Positions 43,189 to 52,148 are shown, counted from the stretch's first letter. The stretch is DNA of 64,000 nucleotides from Candidatus Lachnoclostridium avicola (GCA_019114465.1 DXFM01000014.1:62001-126000), one strand, 5' to 3'. Program-made: numbers and translations. Notes: generated by a model from the letters alone, not told the origin.

Positions 43189-43402
43189 AAATAAGGTAAA
43201 ACTTTTCCTTGATTTTCCATAAAATCTGTCTTTACGGGGAATTTTTCCCTTATGCCGTCTCAAACTGCCTAAAAACAGGTTGCGGGCCTCCCGGTTTCCG
43301 TTTAAAATAGAACGAAGAGGAGGCGGAGCGTCCACGGGATGGTGTTGGTAAAAATCACTAAATATTTCCTGTATTTCTATAAAATATCCACAAACCTCAT
43401 AA

Positions 43403-43431
43403 TTGACATTTTTTTAACGGTAATATATAAT
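43403..43431 (+). promoter_or_regulatory. Perfect consensus promoter of adhE
   Basis: TTGACA (43403-43408), a 17-bp spacer and TATAAT (43426-43431), both hexamers fully consensus. Confidence 0.92.
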
Positions 43432-43436
43432 AAAAA

Positions 43437-43454
43437 TCGTTAAATAAATAACGA
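43437..43454. promoter_or_regulatory. Rex-like operator 2 (at transcription start)
   Basis: TCGTTA, six bases, TAACGA: a perfect 18-bp palindrome matching the Rex consensus at most positions. It overlaps the predicted transcription start, where a repressor would block adhE until NADH rises. Confidence 0.72.
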
Positions 43455-43499
43455 AGCAACAAATAACCATCATAAAAACAATCAGTAGGAGGATGAATC

Positions 43500-46112
43500 A
43501 TGGCAAAGGAAAAGACCGTACAGGTACCAGAAATCATCGACAATGTGGATGCCCTGGTTGCGAAGATGAAGGCGATGAAAGAGGCCCAGAAAGTATTCGC
43601 AACTTATACCCAGGAGCAGGTGGACAAAATTTTCTTTGAGGCGGCAAAGGCTGCCAACCAGCAGAGAATCCCGTTAGCCAAGATGGCAGTGGAGGAGACT
43701 GGCATGGGCGTAGTGGAAGATAAGGTGATCAAGAACCACTATGCGGCAGAGTACATTTACAATGCATATAAGAATGTCAAGACCTGCGGAGTGATCGAAG
43801 AGGACAAAGCTTACGGCATCAAGAAGATCGCTGAGCCTTTGGGACTGATCGCTGCGGTTATTCCCACCACTAACCCGACTTCTACTGCGATCTTTAAATG
43901 TCTGATCGCGTTAAAGACCAGAAATGCCATCATCATCTCCCCCCATCCCCGTGCGAAGAAGTGCACCATCGCTGCGGCGAAGGTTGTGCTGGACGCTGCT
44001 GTGAAGGCTGGTGCTCCTGAGGGCATCATCGGATGGATCGACGTTCCCAGCCTGGATCTGACCAACGAGGTCATGAGAAGCTCTGACACGATCCTGGCAA
44101 CCGGTGGCCCCGGCATGGTAAGAAGCGCTTACTCTTCCGGAAAACCGGCCCTGGGCGTGGGCGCCGGCAACACCCCGGTAATCATCGACGACACCGCGGA
44201 TGTGAGACTGGCTGTAAACTCCATCATCCACTCCAAGACTTTCGACAACGGCATGATCTGCGCTTCCGAGCAGTCTGTAACCGTTCTGGAGCCGGTGTAC
44301 GATGCGGTGAAGAAAGAGTTCCAGGCGAGAGGATGCTACTTCTTAAAGCCGGATGAGCTGGATAAGGTGAGAAAGACCATCATCATCAACGGCGCTGTAA
44401 ACGCGAAGATCGTTGGACAGCCGGCGGCGAAGATCGCTGCTATGGCAGGGGTGACCGTTCCTGAGACCACAAAGATCCTTATCGGCGAGGTGGAGTCTGT
44501 GGACATTTCCGAGGAGTTCGCTCATGAGAAGCTGAGCCCGGTTCTGGCAATGTACAAGGCAAAGACCTTTGACGAGGCTCTTGAGAAGGCTGAGAGACTG
44601 GTGGCCGACGGTGGTTATGGACATACGTCTTCCTTATATATCAATATAAACGAGAAAGAGAAAATGGCAAAACATGCGGCTGCCATGAAGACCTGCCGTA
44701 TTCTGATCAATACTCCTTCTTCCCAGGGCGGTATCGGAGATCTGTACAACTTCAAGCTCACTCCGTCTCTGACCCTTGGCTGCGGTTCCTGGGGCGGCAA
44801 CTCCGTTTCCGAGAACGTGGGCATCAAGCACTTGCTGAACATTAAGACAGTGGCGGAGAGGAGAGAGAATATGCTGTGGTTCAGAACACCTCAGAAGGTA
44901 TACTTTAAGAAAGGCTGCATGCCGGTAGCGCTTAACGAGCTGAGAGACGTGCTGGGCAAGAAGAGAGCATTCCTGGTAACTGACAGCTTCTTATACATGA
45001 ACGGATATACCAAGCCCATCACCGACAAGCTGGATGAGCTGGGAATCGTATACACCACCTTCTCCGATGTTCAGCCCGACCCGACTCTGGCCAACGCACA
45101 GGCAGGCGCAAAGGCTATGGACGCCTTCAAGCCGGATGTGATCATCGCTCTGGGCGGCGGTTCCGCTATGGACGCGGCGAAGATCATGTGGGTAATGTAT
45201 GAGCATCCGGAAGTGGATTTCCAGGATATGGCAATGCGCTTCATGGATATCCGGAAACGTGTATACACCTTCCCGAAGATGGGAGAGAAGGCTTACTTCG
45301 TGGCCATCCCCACCTCCTCCGGTACCGGTTCTGAGGTAACTCCTTTCGCCGTTATCACCGATCAGGAGAGCGGCGTGAAGTATCCGCTGGCTGACTATGA
45401 GCTCCTTCCCAACATGGCTATTGTGGATACAGACAACATGATGAGCCAGCCCAAGGGACTGACCAGCGCATCCGGTGTGGACGTTCTGACCCACGCTCTG
45501 GAGGCATATGCGTCCATCATGGCTACAGACTACACCGACGGCCTTGCCTTAAAGGCGATGAAGAACGTATTTGATTATCTGCCCACCGCATACAACGACG
45601 GAAACAATGTGGAGGCCCGTCAGAAGATGGCAGACGCTTCCTGTATGGCAGGTATGGCATTTGCCAACGCCTTCCTGGGACTGTGCCACTCCATGGCTCA
45701 CAAGCTGGGCGCTTATCATCATCTGGCTCACGGCGTTGCCAACGCCCTGTTAATCTCCTTAATCGTGGAGTACAACTCTGCAGACGTTCCCACCAAGATG
45801 GGTACTTTCCCGCAGTATGAGTATCCCCATGCAAAGGCAAGATACGCAGAGTGCGCCCGTTTCTGCGGCATTCAGGCCAAGGATGACGATGAGGCTGTGA
45901 AGAAGCTGATCGAGAAGATCGAGGATCTGAAGAAAGCTGTCGGCATTAAGCCCACCATTAAGGATTACGGCGTGGATGAGAAATATTTCCTGGATACCCT
46001 GGATGAGATGGTTGAGAACGCCTTTGACGATCAGTGTACCGGCGCCAACCCCAGATATCCGTTGATGAGTGAGATCAAGGAGATGTACCTGAAAGCTTAC
46101 TACGGCAAATAA
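43500..46112 (+). CDS. adhE: Bifunctional acetaldehyde-CoA/alcohol dehydrogenase
   Basis: An 870-residue fusion that reduces acetyl-CoA to acetaldehyde and then ethanol, oxidising two NADH. The N-terminal aldehyde dehydrogenase half (about 1-450) has the catalytic C254 in NGMICASEQS. The C-terminal iron-dependent alcohol dehydrogenase half has GGGSAMDAAK and the metal-binding His run HSMAHKLGAYHHLAHG. Length is standard for AdhE, which forms spirosome filaments. AGGAGGATG lies 6-8 bp before the ATG. Control by Rex is suggested by the flanking operators. Confidence 0.97.
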   Translation: MAKEKTVQVPEIIDNVDALVAKMKAMKEAQKVFATYTQEQVDKIFFEAAKAANQQRIPLAKMAVEETGMGVVEDKVIKNHYAAEYIYNAYKNVKTCGVIEEDKAYGIKKIAEPLGLIAAVIPTTNPTSTAIFKCLIALKTRNAIIISPHPRAKKCTIAAAKVVLDAAVKAGAPEGIIGWIDVPSLDLTNEVMRSSDTILATGGPGMVRSAYSSGKPALGVGAGNTPVIIDDTADVRLAVNSIIHSKTFDNGMICASEQSVTVLEPVYDAVKKEFQARGCYFLKPDELDKVRKTIIINGAVNAKIVGQPAAKIAAMAGVTVPETTKILIGEVESVDISEEFAHEKLSPVLAMYKAKTFDEALEKAERLVADGGYGHTSSLYININEKEKMAKHAAAMKTCRILINTPSSQGGIGDLYNFKLTPSLTLGCGSWGGNSVSENVGIKHLLNIKTVAERRENMLWFRTPQKVYFKKGCMPVALNELRDVLGKKRAFLVTDSFLYMNGYTKPITDKLDELGIVYTTFSDVQPDPTLANAQAGAKAMDAFKPDVIIALGGGSAMDAAKIMWVMYEHPEVDFQDMAMRFMDIRKRVYTFPKMGEKAYFVAIPTSSGTGSEVTPFAVITDQESGVKYPLADYELLPNMAIVDTDNMMSQPKGLTSASGVDVLTHALEAYASIMATDYTDGLALKAMKNVFDYLPTAYNDGNNVEARQKMADASCMAGMAFANAFLGLCHSMAHKLGAYHHLAHGVANALLISLIVEYNSADVPTKMGTFPQYEYPHAKARYAECARFCGIQAKDDDEAVKKLIEKIEDLKKAVGIKPTIKDYGVDEKYFLDTLDEMVENAFDDQCTGANPRYPLMSEIKEMYLKAYYGK

Positions 46113-46140
46113 ATAAGGGAGAAGGAAAGGAGAACGCAAT

Positions 46141-46893
46141 ATGAAAACAGATAAGGTATTGGCAACCCGCCCTCATAAGGTGATCTATCAGGACGGCGAT
46201 AAGGTCTGGAAGGTATTTGACGCGAATTATCCGAAGACAGACGTGCTCAACGAGGCCCTGAATCAGGCGAGAGTGGAAGAAACCGGTCTTCCCATTCCGA
46301 GAGTGCACGGAGTAACGGTAAACGAGGAGGGAAAATGGGCGATCATCTCTGATTACATCGAGGGAGAGACTCTGGCAGAGAAGATGGCAAAAGATCCGGA
46401 GAATCTGGAGAAATATATGAAGCAGTTTGTGGAGATCCAGCTGGAAATCCATGACAAGACCGCTCCTCTTCTGAACAAGATGAAGGACAAAATGAGCGTC
46501 CGCATCAACAGCTTAAAGGCAGTAAACGCCACTACCCGCTATGAGCTGAGCACCCGCCTGGAGAGTATGCCCAAGCACAAGAAGGTGCTTCACGGCGACT
46601 ACAACCCCACCAACGTGGTGATTGATAAGGACGGCAAGTATTACATTCTTGACTGGTCCCATGCCACCCAGGGCAACGCCTCCGCAGACGCCGCCACCAC
46701 CTATCTGCTCCTGACCCTTCAGGACCCGAAGATGGCGGAGATGTACATGACCATGTTCTGCGACATGAGCGACACTGCCAAGCAGTATGTGCAGAGATGG
46801 CTTCCCATCGTGGCGGCTTCCCGTCTGACCAAGGCTATTCCGGAGGAGAAAGATCTTCTGGAGAAGTGGCTGGATGTTGTGGAGTACGAATAA
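46141..46893 (+). CDS. Aminoglycoside phosphotransferase-like kinase (TIGR02172-like)
   Basis: A 250-residue protein kinase-like fold enzyme. The Brenner motif is HGDYNPTNVV and the metal-binding DFG-equivalent is ILDWSHAT. These are the APH/choline kinase signatures. The short N-lobe and VFDANYPKTDVLNEA start match the TIGR02172-like group, which is uncharacterised. It lies 28 bp after adhE with GAAAGGAG upstream and is probably cotranscribed. It is unlikely to be an antibiotic-resistance gene, but the substrate is unknown. Confidence 0.85.
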   Translation: MKTDKVLATRPHKVIYQDGDKVWKVFDANYPKTDVLNEALNQARVEETGLPIPRVHGVTVNEEGKWAIISDYIEGETLAEKMAKDPENLEKYMKQFVEIQLEIHDKTAPLLNKMKDKMSVRINSLKAVNATTRYELSTRLESMPKHKKVLHGDYNPTNVVIDKDGKYYILDWSHATQGNASADAATTYLLLTLQDPKMAEMYMTMFCDMSDTAKQYVQRWLPIVAASRLTKAIPEEKDLLEKWLDVVEYE

Positions 46894-46910
46894 AGAAAAG
46901 ATATGAATAT

Positions 46911-46948
46911 ACAAAAACAGGTCCCCTGGAAAGGGGGCCTGTTTTTGT
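46911..46948. terminator. Bidirectional terminator after adhE unit
   Basis: ACAAAAACAGG (46911-46921) pairs with CCTGTTTTTGT (46938-46948), with inner CCCC (46923-46926) paired to GGGG. The A/T-rich arms serve both strands; the convergent flavin reductase ends at 46953. Confidence 0.9.
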
Positions 46949-46952
46949 ATCT

Positions 46953-47459
46953 TTACTCTTTCACCAGCACCTTCTCGATGGCACCGATGTACATGGTGTG
47001 GTAATCTCTGTCGGCGTACCAGCGGCTGTCGTTTTCTTTTACGTCGAAGCCGTCGGGAGAGAGGAAGGTGTGATACTGTTTGCGGCAGACAAAGATCAGC
47101 TTTGCCTCCTCAAAGGCTGCCGCCCCGCCGGCGTCAAAAGGGGTCAGCCCCGCTTCCCGGATCTTGTCCCGGTCCCGGCCGGAGACGGTTCCGCATAAGT
47201 TTAAGGCCGGGCGGAACGCCTCGTCAAAGATGGAGATGGTAAACAGCTCTTCCCGGTCCACAAATTCTTTGGTGTAGCGGGACTGGCGGATGTAGGCGGT
47301 GACGGAAGGCTTTCCCCACATGACGCCCATGGCGCCCCAGCTGGCGGTCATGGTGTTGCAGCGGTCCGCCGGTCCGGCGGTAATCAGCATCCATTCCTTT
47401 CCGATGGCGGAAAACGGATTTAAATTCAGTTCTTCCGGTTTTACTTCTTTAAATGACAT
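46953..47459 (-). CDS. Flavin reductase family protein
   Basis: A 168-residue split-barrel flavoprotein. The N-terminal NPFSAIGKEWMLITAG and CNTMTASWGAMG segments, then the FVDREELFTISIF strand, match flavin reductase-like FMN-binding proteins (flavoredoxin type). It probably transfers electrons from NAD(P)H or ferredoxin via FMN; the partner is unknown. AGGAAAGGAG lies before the ATG, and a good promoter is present, so it forms its own unit. Confidence 0.88.
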   Translation of the reverse strand: MSFKEVKPEELNLNPFSAIGKEWMLITAGPADRCNTMTASWGAMGVMWGKPSVTAYIRQSRYTKEFVDREELFTISIFDEAFRPALNLCGTVSGRDRDKIREAGLTPFDAGGAAAFEEAKLIFVCRKQYHTFLSPDGFDVKENDSRWYADRDYHTMYIGAIEKVLVKE

Positions 47460-47494
47460 GGCAAAGACTCCTTTCCTGCAATTTCAATATTAAA

Positions 47495-47523
47495 ATATTA
47501 ACATTTGGAGTCATCACCGTCAA
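47495..47523 (-). promoter_or_regulatory. Promoter of flavin reductase gene
   Basis: Read on the minus strand: TTGACG (47523-47518), a 17-bp spacer and TAATAT (47500-47495). Confidence 0.72.
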
Positions 47524-47543
47524 TACAGCCTTCGGCCGGAAAA

Positions 47544-48839
47544 TTAAATCGCCGGGAATATGTTGGGCACATAGATCATGTAAAGCGTCACATATAAAAT
47601 GAAGACCGGCAGGCCACATTTGAAATATTCTTTCATAGTATAGCCGCCCTGGGCGAATACCATTGCCTGTGTTGCTGATGCCATTGGGGTAAGCACAGAG
47701 CAGGTAGCTCCCATTTCTACGGCAATCATGGCGGAACGAGCGTCAAATCCACAGGCAACTGCTACAACAGCTCCCAAAATACGGAAAATATTCAGAGTGC
47801 TTGAATTGTTCATAAACTGTGTGGTGATGGCTGCGCCAATCATAAGGATAAATGCAATCAGATAAGGATTTGTCATACCGCCCAGCACGTTATTCATAAA
47901 ATCAGCGATGATTTCGTTGGCTCCGGAAGCGCTGATGCCGTTTGCCAGAGCGATTGTTCCGGCGTAAATTCCAATTACCTTCAGATTAATGGCCCGCATC
48001 GCCTCTTTCTCATTTAAAATTCCGGTGAATACCATGAGAAGGGCGGCTGTGGCGGCGCAGGTAGAAGCGCTGAACAGATCAACATAGTTGCTGATAATCA
48101 TGGAGATAATTGCACCTGCGAAAATCACATAGGTAAGTTTTTCTTTTCCTGGTGTGAGGGAGGTTCCTTTCTTTCCATTACTGGCTTTGCTGACCATTCC
48201 ATCCATTACAATATTATCGTAGTTGGTGGGAGTGAATTTGTATCCAACAACAAAGATAAACACAGTGATAAGAGTTACAATAGGCAGACGGGCAATCATA
48301 AAGGTCAGCATGGTAAAATCAGGATTGCCTCCCAGAGATGCCACCAGCTCATTGCTTACGCTGTAGGCCGTCAGTCCCAGACCAACTGGAAGAACTGCCG
48401 CCCATATACTGGAGAGATCTACGGCCGGTTTTAAAAGCCGTTTTGGAGAAATTCCTGCCTTTTCTGCAACGCTGAAGCAGACTGGCATCAGAGTTGCCAT
48501 GGTGGAGGAAGTGTTGCTGAACATGGTCAGAAGAATGGACAGGAGGCCGCAGCCTATAACAGCCCGTCTTTCACTGCTTCCCTCAGGGACAATTAAAGTG
48601 GCAAGTTTGTCAAGAAGCGATGTTTTGGCCAGACCAGCGGCCAGCACGAACATACTGGCAAATAGAATTGCAGTGCTGCTGGCGAAACCGCCCCAGGCTT
48701 GGGAAGAAGGTAAAACTCCGGTTGCTTCTAGGACAACGATTACTGTGATTGCAACTGCCGGGTAGGAAAATTTTCCGCTGCAGAAACAGGCAATCATGAG
48801 AATACCAACAATAAACACGATCATTACATTAACTGACAT
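47544..48839 (-). CDS. SLC13/DASS-type anion transporter (second copy)
   Basis: A 431-residue polytopic membrane protein, a paralogue of the transporter at 10383. Shared landmarks are the AKTSLLDKL segment, SPKRLLKPAV and the second-half TQFMNNSSTLNIFR. It has about 11-12 hydrophobic segments and is expected to move a carboxylate-like anion with sodium or protons. AGGGGGAAA precedes the ATG. It starts 20 bp after the MBL stop, so the two form an operon downstream of the LysR gene. Confidence 0.86.
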   Translation of the reverse strand: MSVNVMIVFIVGILMIACFCSGKFSYPAVAITVIVVLEATGVLPSSQAWGGFASSTAILFASMFVLAAGLAKTSLLDKLATLIVPEGSSERRAVIGCGLLSILLTMFSNTSSTMATLMPVCFSVAEKAGISPKRLLKPAVDLSSIWAAVLPVGLGLTAYSVSNELVASLGGNPDFTMLTFMIARLPIVTLITVFIFVVGYKFTPTNYDNIVMDGMVSKASNGKKGTSLTPGKEKLTYVIFAGAIISMIISNYVDLFSASTCAATAALLMVFTGILNEKEAMRAINLKVIGIYAGTIALANGISASGANEIIADFMNNVLGGMTNPYLIAFILMIGAAITTQFMNNSSTLNIFRILGAVVAVACGFDARSAMIAVEMGATCSVLTPMASATQAMVFAQGGYTMKEYFKCGLPVFILYVTLYMIYVPNIFPAI

Positions 48840-48859
48840 ACGTTTTTCCCCCTGTACTT

Positions 48860-49771
48860 TTATTCGTCACTTAAAATTGATAAGTTAATGGTGTACCATT
48901 TGTATGGTTCCGGGTTAAACGCCCTTGCGGCACTGCCCCGGGATTTCAGGATATTGTTGACTTTGCTGAAGTATTCGTTTAAGTCCTCATCAGAGGCTCT
49001 GGCGTTATTGTGATGAAGCGGCATTGCCAGCTGTGCTCCCATCATTTCTATCTGATCGGCAAATGCCTCCGGCGTATAGCTGCGGATGCGGTGGCGAAGC
49101 ATCAAATTGGGGCATTCCCGGCGGGCATGTTCAACATGTTCTTCATAGTCTCTTCCGGCGCTGAAATCGATTTTGAAATTGTTTTTGGTCTGGATGATGA
49201 AGTTGATGTTGTACATGGATCCCAGAGGGCCGGTCAGATTGGGGCATGGCACTCCGAATCCCTCTGAACCGCTGAAGTCGTTTTCCATCTCGCTGGGCCG
49301 TTTAAAACGCCCCTCCCGGAATGCCCGGTTGTCATGCGCTCCGGGATAGGTTTTTAAAGTAAAATCATCAAAATAGTAGGTATTTCCCGGATATAAAGGA
49401 TAAATTGCCGCGAATGGAATGTCATATACTTTTGCCAGCTCATATGCACACGCTCCGGGAACCAGGACTCTTCCGTAAAAACGATTCCATAATTCGCCGG
49501 TCAGATTGGAATGGTCTCCGTGAATATGGTTTAAAATGATGTAATCGGCTCCGGTAAAATCATCGACGGAAAATCCGCTTTGCGCATAGACCTTTTTTTC
49601 CATTTTCTGGCTGGACGTCAAGTCGGTGAGATTGTCAAAATGGTGCATATCCCAATAGAAAGGATCTGTCACAATTACTTTTCCATTGGGCAGGACAATC
49701 TCATAGCATTGTACAGAGATCCAGCGGATGCGAATGGCATTTGACGAGATCTCTTTTTCGAAGTTTTGCAT
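48860..49771 (-). CDS. MBL-fold hydrolase, UlaG-like
   Basis: A 303-residue metallo-beta-lactamase-fold protein. The metal motif is H82-I-H84-G-D86-H87, followed by PGAHDNRA and a late ALPLHHNN-like segment (AMPLHHNN). The N-terminal strand IVLPNGKVIVTDPFYW fits the UlaG (L-ascorbate-6-phosphate lactonase)-like group. It has no signal peptide. It belongs to a different MBL subfamily from the enzyme paired with the first SLC13 gene. It may open a lactone or hydrolyse an ester delivered by the transporter (inference). Confidence 0.86.
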   Translation of the reverse strand: MQNFEKEISSNAIRIRWISVQCYEIVLPNGKVIVTDPFYWDMHHFDNLTDLTSSQKMEKKVYAQSGFSVDDFTGADYIILNHIHGDHSNLTGELWNRFYGRVLVPGACAYELAKVYDIPFAAIYPLYPGNTYYFDDFTLKTYPGAHDNRAFREGRFKRPSEMENDFSGSEGFGVPCPNLTGPLGSMYNINFIIQTKNNFKIDFSAGRDYEEHVEHARRECPNLMLRHRIRSYTPEAFADQIEMMGAQLAMPLHHNNARASDEDLNEYFSKVNNILKSRGSAARAFNPEPYKWYTINLSILSDE

Positions 49772-49810
49772 ATTTTTCCCCCTTTTCTGTGCTTTTCTTT
49801 TGATATATTC

Positions 49811-49840
49811 AGCATATCATCGGCTGGGGGGATGGTTCAA
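49811..49840 (-). promoter_or_regulatory. Promoter of MBL-SLC13 operon
   Basis: Read on the minus strand: TTGAAC (49840-49835), an 18-bp spacer and TATGCT (49816-49811), 39 bp before the MBL start. Confidence 0.55.
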
Positions 49841-49873
49841 ATTCCAAAAATTACTAAAAAAATGCATAAAAGT

Positions 49874-49915
49874 AATAGCTCTAAATCATGGTGTTTTGTA
49901 CGATTCAGAGCTATT
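49874..49915 (-). terminator. Inverted repeat between LysR and MBL genes
   Basis: A 14-nt arm (49874-49887, AATAGCTCTAAATC) pairs with 49902-49915 with one mismatch, around a 14-nt loop. On the minus strand it is followed by an A/T-rich run with seven T. It could terminate the LysR transcript or serve as the LysR operator. Confidence 0.6.
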
Positions 49916-49939
49916 GGAAATTTGCTGTATTTTGTTTTC

Positions 49940-50857
49940 TTAAATTTGTTCATTTTCCGTTGAAGTGTGCCGGAGCAGCCGGAGAAGATCTTTGCCAATG
50001 GCAGGTATGTTATAATTTAAACGGCAGGCCACATACATGCGCTGCTGTTCAGGCCTCAGCTCTTTTAATGTCAGATACTCCACTTTTCGGGATTTTCTGG
50101 GAATTTCCCAGAAGACTGCGTTTCCAATACCAGATTCTACGGCAGCTATACAGTTGCTGACGCTGTTGACCTCAAGGCGGATTTTTGGACAGACATTTTC
50201 TTTCCGGAAGAATTCGCGGACGATTTTCCCGGATGCGGTAACTGCTGAAAGCTGAATGAACGGTTCTTCAATCCAGTCCTCTAAAGCTATCACCGGATAC
50301 AGACTGTTTTTTTTCGATACTGCTTTTTTTATCAGAGGGGAGTGCTGGGAAACGGCAAGAACCAATGTTGCGTTGGCGACCGGGTAGTAGGTCAGACCGG
50401 GCCGATAGTCTCTGGAAGATACCAGGGCCATATCCAGTTCATTGTTTTCTACCATGTCCAGACGCGAGGAAGAGGTTCCGCCGAGCATTCTCACGCATAC
50501 GTCGGAGTGCTTTTCAAAAAATGGGGCCAGTACATCCTGGATGACGTAATCTTCCCGACCGACACTGCAGCCGATGCGGATCTGTTTCTCCTTATCTGCC
50601 GTAATACGGGCGATTCCTTTTTCCACTTCTGTATCCAGACGGAGAATTTCCTTCCCTATTTCGGTATAATAGGAGCCGGCTTCTGTAAGGAACAGGCGGT
50701 TGTTTTTCCGAAAGAACAGGGGAACTCCCAGTTCCTGCTCAATTCTCTGGAGAAATTTTGTCAGAGCTGATTGGGTAATGCACAGGATATCTGCTGCTTT
50801 TGACACGTTTTCCTGCTCTGCGATTTCAATAATATATTTGTAGTCCTTTACGTTCAT
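49940..50857 (-). CDS. LysR-family transcriptional regulator (second)
   Basis: A 305-residue regulator. The N-terminal winged helix reads YIIEIAEQENVSKAADIL then ITQSALTKFL, ending LTEAG at about 62. An effector-binding domain follows. It lies directly upstream of, and in the same direction as, the MBL-SLC13 operon, and is its likely regulator. GGCGGGG lies before the ATG. Its promoter region is shared with the divergent fabH promoter. Confidence 0.92.
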   Translation of the reverse strand: MNVKDYKYIIEIAEQENVSKAADILCITQSALTKFLQRIEQELGVPLFFRKNNRLFLTEAGSYYTEIGKEILRLDTEVEKGIARITADKEKQIRIGCSVGREDYVIQDVLAPFFEKHSDVCVRMLGGTSSSRLDMVENNELDMALVSSRDYRPGLTYYPVANATLVLAVSQHSPLIKKAVSKKNSLYPVIALEDWIEEPFIQLSAVTASGKIVREFFRKENVCPKIRLEVNSVSNCIAAVESGIGNAVFWEIPRKSRKVEYLTLKELRPEQQRMYVACRLNYNIPAIGKDLLRLLRHTSTENEQI

Positions 50858-50996
50858 TTGCCCCGCCTTTCCATATGTCGTCCATAAACAAGATCATGGA
50901 TCTGTTATTTTGAATATTATCATTCACGGAAAGACACGTCAATATTTAACTGTCGCATCCTGTCGTCCATTTCCCGCCTTTCCCCCGCTGTTTTGC

Positions 50997-51025
50997 TTGA
51001 CAAATACAGGGCCATTGACTATTAT
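50997..51025 (+). promoter_or_regulatory. Promoter of the fab operon
   Basis: TTGACA (50997-51002), a 17-bp spacer and TATTAT (51020-51025). Confidence 0.85.
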
Positions 51026-51028
51026 TAT

Positions 51029-51041
51029 TTTGAATATCAAA
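51029..51041. promoter_or_regulatory. FabT-type operator
   Basis: TTTGA-ATA-TCAAA, a perfect palindrome matching the MarR-family FabT site (TTTGA-N3-TCAAA). It sits at the predicted transcription start, as expected for repression of fatty acid synthesis. A 13-bp copy of its left part (TTATTTTGAATAT) occurs at 50905-50917. Confidence 0.75.
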
Positions 51042-51080
51042 CTTTTAACTGCAAACGCTTATTTTAACGGGAAAAATGCT

Positions 51081-52043
51081 ATGGTAATGAGAATATTAGG
51101 AACCGGCGCTTATGTGCCGGAACGGATTGTGACAAACGATGATCTGGCTCAGATCGTAGAGACCAGCGATGAGTGGATCAGCAGCAGAACGGGAATCCGT
51201 GAACGGAGGATTTCCCAGGGAGAGGGAACCAGCTTTATGGCTGCGGAGGCGGCGAGACGGGCTCTGGAGCAGTCGGGAGTAAAACCGGAGGAGCTGGATC
51301 TGATCCTGTTGGGGACGTCCACTCCGGACAACTGTTTTCCCAGTGGAGCCTGCGAGGTCCAGGGGGCAGTTGGAGCGGCAAAGGCGGTGGCATTTGACAT
51401 CAGCGCAGCCTGCTCCGGCTTTATTTTTGCCCTGAACACGGCCCAGGCCTTTTTCGAGGCGGGAATCTACAGGACGGCCCTGATCATCGGCTGCGATGTG
51501 CTCAGCAAGATTGTGGACTGGGAGGACCGGAGCACCTGCGTGCTCTTCGGTGACGGCGCCGGGGCGGTGGTGGTCCGGGCGGAGGAGGGAAAAGCCTTCT
51601 CCATGGTCATGGGGTCCGACGGCAGCCGGGCGGCTTCCATGGAGTGCCCGTCCAGAACCAATGACAATTTCCTCACTGGGAAAAAGCCCCAGGTGGGATT
51701 TACCACCATGGACGGCCAGGAGATCTTCCGCTTCGCGGTGAAGAAGGTGCCGGAGTGCGTGGAGGAGCTGCTGGAGAAAAATGGAGAGGATCAGGGGGAC
51801 ATCAAGTATTTTGTGCTCCACCAGGCCAACTACCGGATCGTGGAGGCTATCGCCAAGCGGATGAAGCTGCCCATTGAGCGCTTCCCCATGGATATCGACC
51901 GCTACGGAAACACTTCCGGGGCTACAATTCCCATTCTGCTGGACGAGCTGAACCGGGACGGAAAGCTTGTCCGGGGAGATAAAATCGTACTGGCCGGCTT
52001 CGGAGCAGGGCTTACCTGGGGAGCAAGCCTGCTGGAGTGGTAG
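51081..52043 (+). CDS. fabH: Beta-ketoacyl-ACP synthase III
   Basis: A 320-residue thiolase-fold enzyme. It condenses acetyl-CoA with malonyl-ACP to begin fatty acid synthesis. The triad is C111, H247 and N277 (GNTSG). Typical EWISSRTGIR and FGDGAGAVVV motifs are present. ATG 51081 is chosen by similarity to the family start; ATG 51087 is an alternative. It is the first gene of the operon, directly downstream of the FabT-like site. Confidence 0.96.
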   Translation: MVMRILGTGAYVPERIVTNDDLAQIVETSDEWISSRTGIRERRISQGEGTSFMAAEAARRALEQSGVKPEELDLILLGTSTPDNCFPSGACEVQGAVGAAKAVAFDISAACSGFIFALNTAQAFFEAGIYRTALIIGCDVLSKIVDWEDRSTCVLFGDGAGAVVVRAEEGKAFSMVMGSDGSRAASMECPSRTNDNFLTGKKPQVGFTTMDGQEIFRFAVKKVPECVEELLEKNGEDQGDIKYFVLHQANYRIVEAIAKRMKLPIERFPMDIDRYGNTSGATIPILLDELNRDGKLVRGDKIVLAGFGAGLTWGASLLEW

Positions 52044-52094
52044 GAAAGATGATTCTTTCTTAAAAAAGGGATAGAAAACGGTACAGCCGTTTGC

Positions 52095-52100
52095 TATAAT
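52095..52100 (+). promoter_or_regulatory. Internal promoter before acpP
   Basis: Extended -10 TGC-TATAAT (TATAAT 52095-52100), preceded by a small hairpin (AAACGG 52076-52081 with CCGTTT 52087-52092). It would give extra acyl carrier protein. Confidence 0.6.
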
Positions 52101-52148
52101 AGAGTATTGAAAAAACAAAACAAAATAAGCCAAAAGGAGATTAAAACC

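Larger units (their letters stand above)
43013..43499 (+). other. adhE upstream regulatory region
   Basis: There is no credible gene. It contains the terminator of the AbgB unit (43061-43094), an upstream Rex-like palindrome (43171-43188), a weaker promoter candidate TTGCGG-N17-TAAAAT (43280-43308), a perfect consensus promoter (43403-43431) and a second Rex-like palindrome (43437-43454). Confidence 0.8.

Noticed and set aside
43339-43443. 34-codon hydrophobic frame upstream of adhE
   Set aside because: It runs through the consensus promoter and has no well-spaced ribosome site; probably chance.
46141-46893. APH-like kinase considered as aminoglycoside resistance
   Set aside because: It sits behind adhE in a housekeeping context and resembles the uncharacterised TIGR02172-like group.
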